19,417 bases of DNA from Oscillospiraceae bacterium. GTDB taxonomy: Bacteria > Bacillota > Clostridia > UMGS1810. The translations under genes and the position numbers were made by a program. This document shows positions 1 through 7,100 of this stretch, in pieces (position 1 is the stretch's first letter; the number at the start of each line of letters is the position of its first letter). A model generated the notes under the pieces. It was not told the DNA's origin, did no database searches, and saw only the letters and a list, made by a program, of their open reading frames with translations. The stretch lies in contig JALEIO010000224.1 of assembly GCA_022769845.1 (NCBI GenBank), positions 1 to 19,417 of the forward strand, written 5' to 3'.

Positions 1-1281
1 TTGCAGTTTACAACAAGCTGTATGCGTGACCTTTTGACGTTTGAAGCATTTAAGGACGCAGAATTTGCGCTTATGGACACAAACGCCGAAAATTTAAAAA
101 ACATTACAGACGTATGTAAACAAATCGCCGAAGTTATGGAGTGTCCGAATGTAAAGATTACTCCAACTATGAGCAGAGCAGAAGCTCTAAAGGATGCCGA
201 TGGCGTGCTTTGCACAGTTTTCAACGGCGATATTGACATATGGCGACACGAAATTGAAATTCCCAAAAAATACGGTGTTGATATAAACGTTGGTGACACA
301 AGAAGTGTTTCGGGCATTTTCCGAGCGCTGCGAAATATTCCGCTTATGCTCGAAATCTGCGCCGATATTGAAAAATACTGTCCCAATGCGGTATTTTTAA
401 ACTATACAAACCCCATGGCTATGCTCTGCGGCGCAATGCAAAAACATTCAAATGTTGAAGTTACGGGACTGTGCCACAGTGTGCAGGGAACTATAAAGAT
501 GCTTGCCGAATGGCTTGAAATTCCAAAAGAAGAAATTATATATAAATGTATGGGAGTAAATCACCAGGCATTTTATACCGTGTTAAAGCATAACGGCAAG
601 GATTTATATCCGCTTTTGAGAGAAAAACTCAAAGACAAAGAATTTTACAACAAAGAAATAGTACGAAACGAAATGTTTTTAAAACTCGGCTACTATGTAA
701 CCGAATCGAGCGGACATAATTCAGAATATAATCAGTGGTTCAGAAAGCGCCCCGATTTAATAGAAAAATACTGCACGCACGGAACAAACTGGAATCCCGG
801 CGAATATGCATTTTCGCTCAATCTCAGACTCGACAGAAAAAAGAATACAAAAAAACAATATGACGAATTTTTGCAAAAAGGCATAAGCAAGGAAAAAAGC
901 GCGGAATATGCGGCAGACATTTTCAATGCCCGACTCGGCGACGGAAAGCCGTTTATTTTTAACGGAAATGTTTTAAACCACGGCTCGATTCCAAACCTTC
1001 CGTATGACGCCTGCGTTGAAGTTCCGGTTGTGGCAGATTTTATGGGATTTAAAACCACAATCGCCGGAAACCTGCCCGACCATCTTGCAATTTTGGTAAA
1101 CACCACTGCGCGCATAGAAAATCTCGTTGTAGAAGCCGCAATGAAAAAAAGCAAAGAAATGGTTTACGAGGCAGTTTATATGGATCCGCTTTCGTCGGCG
1201 GTGTTAAGCCTTGAAGAAATAAGAAATATGTGCGACGAAATATTCGAAAAAAATACCGATTACCTCGGTGATTACAAATAA
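1..1281 (+). CDS. melA: GH4 family glycosidase, alpha-galactosidase (MelA) type, 5' end cut off by the window edge
   Basis: Predicted cytoplasmic NAD- and Mn-dependent glycosidase of family GH4, which cleaves by an oxidation/elimination mechanism. The visible 426 residues align along their whole length with my memory of E. coli MelA. They include NYTNPMAM (residues 134-141), the metal-binding GLCHSVQG (156-163) with Cys158 and His159, GVNHQAFY (185-192) with His188, YYVTESSGHNSEY (231-243), and the C-terminal YMDPLSSAVLSLEEI. The TTG at base 1 is probably an internal Leu codon. By comparison with MelA about 15 residues are missing, including the Gly-rich NAD-binding start of the Rossmann fold (GAGS), so the true start lies outside the window. 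No signal peptide is expected. Stop is TAA, followed by a hairpin-rich spacer. It converges on the GH28-like gene and is not in the same transcript. GH4 also contains glucuronidases and phospho-glycosidases; the CHSVQ motif favours alpha-galactosidase, but substrate is inferred. Confidence 0.9.
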   Translation: MQFTTSCMRDLLTFEAFKDAEFALMDTNAENLKNITDVCKQIAEVMECPNVKITPTMSRAEALKDADGVLCTVFNGDIDIWRHEIEIPKKYGVDINVGDTRSVSGIFRALRNIPLMLEICADIEKYCPNAVFLNYTNPMAMLCGAMQKHSNVEVTGLCHSVQGTIKMLAEWLEIPKEEIIYKCMGVNHQAFYTVLKHNGKDLYPLLREKLKDKEFYNKEIVRNEMFLKLGYYVTESSGHNSEYNQWFRKRPDLIEKYCTHGTNWNPGEYAFSLNLRLDRKKNTKKQYDEFLQKGISKEKSAEYAADIFNARLGDGKPFIFNGNVLNHGSIPNLPYDACVEVPVVADFMGFKTTIAGNLPDHLAILVNTTARIENLVVEAAMKKSKEMVYEAVYMDPLSSAVLSLEEIRNMCDEIFEKNTDYLGDYK

Positions 1282-1302
1282 AATAAACCTCAAAAGCGAT
1301 AT

Positions 1303-1334
1303 GCACCTTAAAAATCATACTGATTTTAAGGTGC
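1303..1334. repeat. 11-bp inverted repeat (hairpin 1 of 3 in the convergent spacer)
   Basis: The arms gcaccttaaaa (1303-1313) and ttttaaggtgc (1324-1334) are perfect reverse complements around a 10-base loop. It lies 21 bases after the GH4 stop. It lacks a T tract directly after either arm, so it is not a textbook terminator; it could be an RNA 3'-end hairpin or part of a composite intergenic repeat with the next two stems. Confidence 0.7.
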
Positions 1335-1335
1335 G

Positions 1336-1395
1336 TCAGACTGTCGAAGAACCCGTATTTGCATTAAGCAAATTTTGGGTTCTTCGACAGTCTGA
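1336..1395. repeat. 19-bp perfect inverted repeat with a nested inner stem (hairpin 2 of 3)
   Basis: Left arm 1336-1354 (tcagactgtcgaagaaccc) is the exact reverse complement of 1377-1395. Inside it, atttgc (1357-1362) and gcaaat (1368-1373) form a second stem around a 5-base loop, so almost the whole 60 bases can fold into one long cruciform or RNA hairpin. It is much longer than a normal intrinsic terminator stem. It could be a bidirectional transcription barrier between the convergent genes or a dispersed palindromic repeat. Copy number in the genome cannot be judged here. Confidence 0.75.
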
Positions 1396-1427
1396 AGGCT
1401 TCGGCATAAAATATACCGAAGCCTTTT
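1395..1427 (+). terminator. Probable intrinsic terminator of the GH4 gene (hairpin 3 of 3)
   Basis: The arms aaggcttcgg (1395-1404) and ccgaagcctt (1416-1425) form a 10-bp GC-rich stem with an 11-base loop. On the plus strand it ends in a short run of four T residues (1424-1427). The T tract is short, so efficiency is uncertain. It touches the outer end of the 19-bp hairpin at base 1395, so the two stems stack or compete for one base pair. The rest of the spacer to 1538 is AT-rich, with no clear gene or structure. Confidence 0.55.
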
Positions 1428-1538
1428 GGGCTATAAACATTGCTTGTAATCATATTGCCGTTTTTTTATTATATCTATACTGCACAACACGGCACATAAG
1501 TATTATAACTATAAACAATACACCCATAAATCACCTTT

Positions 1539-2906
1539 TTATATATACCTTTCATCAAAAACATCGTCTGCCTGTTGTATGAATTTATCCTCGTCAATAC
1601 CGTCACATTCAAAGTCTTTTAAATGTATGTTATTCTTGTCGCCCCACGTTTTTATAAGCGTGTCGCCATTAAAATTATGAATTTTTACATTTTCAAGATT
1701 AACATTTTTGTAGCAGCCAAGCATCATAAAGCTTTTTTCTTCAAAGCCTTCGCGCATTGTATAATCGATATTTTTAAGCGTAAGGTCAAACAGGCACTCA
1801 TCGTTTCCGTACGCATTTATCCAGTTTGCCATACCGTCGGCAGTGATGTTTTCAAATGTAATATCCTCGGGCGGCGTACCCTTCTGCCACGGCTCAATGC
1901 CCGAAAGATTAATTCTTAAAAATCTGTCAACATTTTTAAGACGGCAGTTTCGTATAACAATATTGCCCTGTCTAACGTGCATATCTCTTGTTTGGTCTAT
2001 AAAATATGTAAAAAATGTCGTTGTGTTTCTGCGCGCGGTTTTAGATTCATTTGCTCTTGCCGCCCTTTCCTCAATCGTCATAGAACCTCGGAACGGATAA
2101 TCGCAAGGCCCTGTAACGGTGCAGTTTTCAATAAGCACATCACGTCCGCCAAATCTGAAAACATTGCACGCACTGCTTAAATCGCAGTCTGTAACGTGAA
2201 TGTTTTTGTTGTCAAATCCCGCAACGCTGTCATCGCCCGTCTTCATAACGCAGTTTTTAACTTCCGCATTGTCGCAGCCTCGAAAATGCACTCCGTCGTG
2301 TCCGCCAAGAATTGTAACGTTATCCACCGTAATATTGCAGCTTTCCATAATGCAATGTGCCCAGTTTCCTGTATGCACAATGGTATAACCTGAAAAATGC
2401 AAGTTTTTGCTGCCATTTACGCTTATGCCATGAGGTCCGCGGTATTTTTCTTCACCATCGGGATTATAACAGTTCTGACCGTCTATAACCGAGCCTTCTT
2501 CACCGATAATCTCAACGTTTTCTGCGTGCATAATTCTGATTATGCCGTTAGACCATTTTGACAATCCCGAATAAAGCCACAAACGCGCATACTCAGGTGT
2601 TCTGTTTGCCGGACTTTTCCATACGAGCGTTTCGTCTATCTCAACAGGCTCAAATTTGTCGTTTTTAATATTACAAAAGTCATTGGGATTGGTACTTCCC
2701 TTTAAAACAGCGTTTTTCAAAAGATGGAACGTGATATTGCTGCGCAGCCGTATATCGCCGATTAAATATTCGCCCTCGGGAACAACCACTTCGCCGCCGC
2801 CGTTTTGATAGCAATAATCAATCGCCGCCTGGATTTTGTCCGACTGCAAAGCATTTGTATTAGGAACCGCACCGAAATCCAATACATTAACCGTTAATTT
2901 GCTCAT
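1539..2906 (-). CDS. GH28-like right-handed beta-helix protein (putative polygalacturonase-family glycosidase), cytoplasmic
   Basis: 455 residues with no signal peptide. The N terminus (VLDFGAVPNTNALQSDKIQ, about residues 8-26, then GGGEVVVPEGEYLIG at 36-50) is the classic opening of pectate-lyase-3/GH28 beta-helix proteins. Many short N-x-x-V/I-x-N-C-type rungs follow. Candidate catalytic aspartates are D204 in GGHDGVHF and D225/D226 in KTGDDSVAG, matching the NTDG and GDD positions of GH28. The family's usual GHG histidine motif is not present; the corresponding stretch (244-254) reads SSACNVFRFGG. The later Arg-Ile-Lys motif is also not evident. It may therefore be a divergent GH28 subgroup or a different beta-helix family. 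The ATG at 2906 follows AAGGAG (2913-2918) with a 6-base gap, downstream of a strong promoter. Next to GH43 and GH4 genes, a role in breaking down imported oligosaccharides is plausible. Confidence 0.8.
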   Translation of the reverse strand: MSKLTVNVLDFGAVPNTNALQSDKIQAAIDYCYQNGGGEVVVPEGEYLIGDIRLRSNITFHLLKNAVLKGSTNPNDFCNIKNDKFEPVEIDETLVWKSPANRTPEYARLWLYSGLSKWSNGIIRIMHAENVEIIGEEGSVIDGQNCYNPDGEEKYRGPHGISVNGSKNLHFSGYTIVHTGNWAHCIMESCNITVDNVTILGGHDGVHFRGCDNAEVKNCVMKTGDDSVAGFDNKNIHVTDCDLSSACNVFRFGGRDVLIENCTVTGPCDYPFRGSMTIEERAARANESKTARRNTTTFFTYFIDQTRDMHVRQGNIVIRNCRLKNVDRFLRINLSGIEPWQKGTPPEDITFENITADGMANWINAYGNDECLFDLTLKNIDYTMREGFEEKSFMMLGCYKNVNLENVKIHNFNGDTLIKTWGDKNNIHLKDFECDGIDEDKFIQQADDVFDERYI

Positions 2907-2937
2907 AATTTTCTCCTTGTTTTAAATTGTTTGCTAT

Positions 2938-2966
2938 ATTATATAACGTTCAAAATCAAACATCAA
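2938..2966 (-). promoter_or_regulatory. Sigma-A-type promoter for the GH28-like gene
   Basis: Read on the minus strand, TTGATG (2961-2966) and a perfect TATAAT (2938-2943) are separated by exactly 17 bases. The GH28-like start codon lies about 30 bases beyond the -10 box. An AACGTT dyad core (2945-2950) falls in the spacer. This promoter would let the GH28-like gene be transcribed apart from the operon upstream. Confidence 0.65.
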
Positions 2967-2976
2967 CCGAAAATAA

Positions 2977-2991
2977 GGACATAAATTGTCC
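2977..2991. promoter_or_regulatory. Small dyad upstream of the GH28-like promoter, possible operator
   Basis: ggaca (2977-2981) and tgtcc (2987-2991) form a 5-bp inverted repeat around taaat, starting 11 bases beyond the -35 box. That is where an activator would bind. The dyad is short and could be chance, and no regulator gene is in the window. Confidence 0.25.
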
Positions 2992-2999
2992 CATTTAGC

Positions 3000-4118
3000 C
3001 TAATTAAAATCCTCAATTTTCCATTCGTCATACCATTTAATCATTGGTCTGTCGCCGTCAAATTCAATAGGAAGATACACATAATCTGCGATTGAAGTAT
3101 TGCGGGTTTCGGGAGTATTGCACGCTCTTATTTTTGCAATTTCCTCATCAGACATAAGCTGAACTCTTTCGGGATCGTTTACACTGCGCATAACATCATA
3201 AAAGTTGTTTGGAAAATTATCGGGAAGATTTACAAGCCATCTGTCACCCAAAGCAATATATAAATCCTTTTTAAACGGGTGTTTAAACACCGACGAAATC
3301 TGACTTCTGAAGGATGTATTTTCGGTATCGTTTATATGCACGGTGCCGATATTTTTCCAATCGCCGTCATACGTATCGCATACCGCACACTCGGTAGGAT
3401 TTGGAAAATATCCCGTTGTAGCACTGGTAAAAAGATACTTTTTACCGTTTCTTTCAAAAAATGACGGTGCCTCTCTGCCGTAGGAGCCGCCCTTTGTTTC
3501 AAGGTGCTCGGTGTATGTTCCCAAAACATCCGTATAGTCATCGTTAAGCGGTGCACACACAATGTGCGTATGCTGCTTTGAATAATCGTCACAGTTGGTT
3601 TTGTAATCGTGCACCTTATCAAAATAAATGTAAGCCCTTTTTGTTTTCTCATCAATCGTCAAATCAAAATCGCCCGAGCTTAAGCCAAGAATTGTCTTTG
3701 CCGACATCATTTTAAACTCATCGGTAATTTTATCCGCAACCGCGACAACCATAATCTGGTCACACATTTTTTCTTTTTTCATAACCTTTATCCACATAAC
3801 ATATTTGCCCGTTTTTTCATTGTAAATAATGTGCGGTCTGTCAAGATACTGCGTAAAATGAACCGGACTTTTTTTATCCTCGGACGCTTTAAAAATAATG
3901 CCCTCGTCTTTCCAGTTATACAAATCATCTGACGAATAAAGCCTTACGCCCCAGTGCCAAATTCCGCTTCCCGGAAGTGATTTTTCTTTGTTTTCGCCGT
4001 AGAGATAAAACTTTCCGTTTGTATATATAATAGAACCGCCGTGCGCCTGAATACGCTTTCCGTCGGTATCAAGCCACACCTTGCCGGGATAAAATCTGTC
4101 GTATCGTTTGCTTTCCAT
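3000..4118 (-). CDS. GH43-type glycosidase, resembling the exo-beta-1,3-galactanase subfamily (GH43_24-like), cytoplasmic
   Basis: A five-bladed beta-propeller enzyme by family resemblance. Recognisable blocks are QAHGGSIIYTNGKFYLYGEN (residues 24-43), GVRLYSSDDLYNW (57-69), LDRPHIIYNEKTGKYVMW (92-109), SSGDFDLTIDE (147-157), GREAPSFF (214-221) carrying the likely catalytic acid Glu216, TSATTGYFPNP (231-241), and SFRSQISSVF (269-278). In known exo-beta-1,3-galactanases of this group a Gln replaces the usual base, and Gln273 could match it. No signal peptide, so it probably acts on imported oligosaccharides. I start it at the ATG at 4118 because AAGGAG (4125-4130) sits 6 bases upstream. An earlier in-frame ATG at 4133 would put the ribosome binding site inside the coding region. 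The stop is TAG. It follows the large secreted glycosidase by 61 bases that hold a hairpin. Exact substrate is inferred. Confidence 0.82.
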   Translation of the reverse strand: MESKRYDRFYPGKVWLDTDGKRIQAHGGSIIYTNGKFYLYGENKEKSLPGSGIWHWGVRLYSSDDLYNWKDEGIIFKASEDKKSPVHFTQYLDRPHIIYNEKTGKYVMWIKVMKKEKMCDQIMVVAVADKITDEFKMMSAKTILGLSSGDFDLTIDEKTKRAYIYFDKVHDYKTNCDDYSKQHTHIVCAPLNDDYTDVLGTYTEHLETKGGSYGREAPSFFERNGKKYLFTSATTGYFPNPTECAVCDTYDGDWKNIGTVHINDTENTSFRSQISSVFKHPFKKDLYIALGDRWLVNLPDNFPNNFYDVMRSVNDPERVQLMSDEEIAKIRACNTPETRNTSIADYVYLPIEFDGDRPMIKWYDEWKIEDFN

Positions 4119-4124
4119 AAAGTT

Positions 4125-4130
4125 CTCCTT
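4125..4130 (-). promoter_or_regulatory. Ribosome binding site that decides the GH43 start
   Basis: AAGGAG on the minus strand, 6 bases before the ATG at 4118. The upstream ATG at 4133 is followed directly by codons AAG GAG, which are this Shine-Dalgarno itself, so the longer reading is unlikely. Confidence 0.75.
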
Positions 4131-4137
4131 CATTTCA

Positions 4138-4170
4138 TTAACAAAGGCTGCTTTATGCAGCCTCTGTTAA
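4138..4170 (-). terminator. Hairpin between the secreted glycosidase gene and the GH43 gene (attenuator or processing signal)
   Basis: aggctgc (4145-4151) pairs with gcagcct (4157-4163) around a 5-base loop. After one mismatch, six more pairs form (4138-4143 with 4165-4170). On the minus strand it is followed by ttgttaatg and not by a T run, so it looks more like an RNA-stabilising hairpin or partial attenuator than a full terminator. It divides the extracellular part of the operon from the cytoplasmic part. Confidence 0.5.
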
Positions 4171-4179
4171 ATTAATTCT

Positions 4180-7100
4180 TTAGTTACCCTGTCTTATCGT
4201 TTCAACTTTCTGATAGAATGAAATTCTGTCAGAAGTTTCAGTTGCCGCACTGTCTCCCGTCACAAGGGTAAACGATTTAAACATTGACGGATTCTTTTTG
4301 TCGCAGATACCGCTTGTATATTGACTGTAACCATCACGCAGCAGTATATCTGCGTCATTTGCAGCAATGTTAAAGCCAAATTTGTTTCCGTTTTCAAGCT
4401 TAAGCTGTTTAACATAACTGCTTGGAATTTTGATGAGATATCTTGTAAGACCAAGCTTATCGTTTCTTATAACGTTTACAAGCTGTTCGCCCTCAACAAC
4501 TCCTGTTTTTGCGTCGGACGCCTGATACAAATATGTTTCCAATCCTTTAGGTGTAAGACCAAAACCAAATTCGTAATCATCATCCTGATAACCGGAGGTT
4601 TTGCCCTCTGCAAGACCGTTCATAAGCGTATCAATCGCAACCTGAACAGAGTCGCCCTGCCACAAGTCAAAGCTTGTGAATGTGTTATTTTGTACCGCGT
4701 CGTAAACGTCAGTCATAACGTAAATGTTGTCTTTGTTCCATTTCATAAGAACCTTGAGCGAACGGTTAAGACCAAGCCACGAATTAATATCACTCGGATT
4801 TTCGGGTGCTTCCACATAAATGGGATATGCGTCCTCCCAGCCTGTGATATCGCCGTCAAACTCTTCGGGATTATAATTCTTTTCGTCATACGTCATAATT
4901 CTGAAATCAAGCAGTTTTTCCTTACGCGCCAGCTCACTGCCATCCGCATCTATAACGCTTATGTTGAAGCAATACTCGTTAAACGGTACTTTATTGTAAG
5001 AATTAATCTTAAATTCAACATTTTGCGTTTCGCCGCTCGGAATGTTAATTTCTTTCTCCGTTTCCATATCCCAGCCGTCCGGTGCGGTTAGCCTAATCTT
5101 TCCGTTAACGGCAGAGTCAAATGTATTTTTAACCTCAACGGTTATCGAATCAAGATTTGAAAGCGTATTTTCAGCCGCCTTAAGGTCAATGTCAACAAGC
5201 GATTTGAGAATAACTTCAATCTCTTGTTCTTTCACAACCTCGCCATCTTCTTTGTATTGAATTTTATAAATATACGTTCCCATGTCGTGATTTTTCGGTG
5301 CGATACCGCTTACTTCCAAATCGGTGTATCCGCCCGATTTTGCTTTTACGCTTACTTCTTCGCCTATCGGAGTGCCGTTTTCGTCAACAAGAATTGCAGT
5401 GCCGTCAAAATCTTTGTTTCTTAAGTTTTCAAACTCCGCCTTGATTGTGTAGGTTTTGCCCTTATACATAGTCTGCCTTGTCTGCGTTGAATATGTAAAA
5501 ATAGCTCTCGACGAATTGGGTGTTTCGTATTTTTGCATAATGTCTGCCAAATTGCAAACCTTGTCGGAAAGATAAGCATAATATCCCATTCTTTCCCTGT
5601 CGCCGTTAAAGCTTCCCATATCCTTTATTTCGCTTATACGGTTAGTATAGCGTTTTGCATAGCGAAGCATTGCGTCAGTGAAAAGAAGTGACGATTCAGG
5701 CTCATCACCCTTTTTGTCTGCAGCCGCATTTTGCGACTTTTGATAATGCGTAATTCCCTGCGATGTTCCGAGACGCATATTTTCAAGCGACGCTGCCATA
5801 GACTCGCCCTTTTTGAACATAATAAACGCTATAAGTGCCGCATTTTTGTCTGTAAGATTTTCACTCTGCAAAGCAGAATCGGTAAACGACTGCGCCAAAT
5901 CAAAGTATTTGTCCAAATACTTTTTGGTATCGGAATAATTTCCCTTTGACTGCGTCGCCTCGTTTGCCAAATCGTTAAGTGGCGAAAAATCAAACTTGTC
6001 GCCCAATTTTTCAGTAAGCTCGGTGTAAATTCCCGAAATATCGTGCGAAATTGCCTTCATATAAACACTGTCGGGCAAATTGAAAATGTAAACGGGAGTT
6101 TTTCCTATTGTAATTGTCTTTTCGTCAAGCTTGTTGCCGAAAATGTCTGTTGCATACTGATTGTCTTTTAAGGTGTATTCCTTTTCTTTTTCCGCATCGG
6201 TAACCCAGCAAATTGCAAACGGATTTTTAACACCCGCTTTTTTATAAAGGAACGACTTCGCACCCTCGGTAATTTCAAATTCACCTACATAAAGAGAATC
6301 GTTAGCGTTGTTGTTGTAGAACGAAAGCGACGCAACCGACGGTTTCGGACGGTCGTTGTATTCGAAAAGACCAAATCCGTGTTCAACATAGGTTTTTTGA
6401 AGTCCCTGATCCCTTGCGGAGAAAATATTGGTTAAAGCAAAGCCCATTTCGTCATTGTAAACAAGCATCTTAACCATATAAACCAACTGCTGCTCCTGCG
6501 TTGTTGTGTTGTAAGACTCCCATGTAGGCCAGCCCACTTCGGTTACGGCAATGTCAAACCATCCGCCGTATTCTTCAATCTTTTTGAGATAGTCCGGAAC
6601 CCTCACTATATGACGCTGATCCGGGTCATACGGATATGTATACGGATGTATTGAAATTTCATCACCGTACATAAGAGCACCGTTTCGAAGCATTATGTCG
6701 TAGTTTTCATCCATTTTATCAGGAGTCATACAACCTAACATAACAATGTTATCGGGATATTCACTTTTAATCTTATAAGCCGCCGCGTTAGCCATCTGCG
6801 TGTATTCCAAAAAGTTTACTTCAGGATACCAGTAGTTTTTAAGACTCGGCTCGTTCCAAAGTTCAAATTCATTAACAGTACCGCCGGGTTTCATAACACT
6901 GTCATAAAGCTTTTTAGCACCGACTGCGTAATCCGCGTAACCCTCAATACCGTCGCGCGTATTCGGCGCCGCCATTTTGTTACTTGTTTCGCGTTTTGTA
7001 ACAACCTGATTTCCGAATCCCACTTTAAAAGGCGCAACGGTAAGCTCATTTTCGCCAACAGCTTTTGTATAGTCATATCGGTCTTTATCAAATCTGTAAA

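Noticed and set aside
1451..1502. Possible terminator for the GH28-like gene from tgccgt ... acggca
   Set aside because: The arms are only 6 bp and about 30 bases apart, and the T run is not placed after the stem on the minus strand.
1268..1582. A 104-codon plus-strand open frame in the convergent spacer
   Set aside because: It runs through all three hairpins and into the 3' end of the GH28-like gene, with no ribosome binding site; its coding is best explained by chance.
4321..5091. A 256-codon open frame on the plus strand inside the large glycosidase gene
   Set aside because: It is antisense to a well-supported gene, has no recognisable domain or ribosome binding site, and its composition is that of a reverse-strand shadow.
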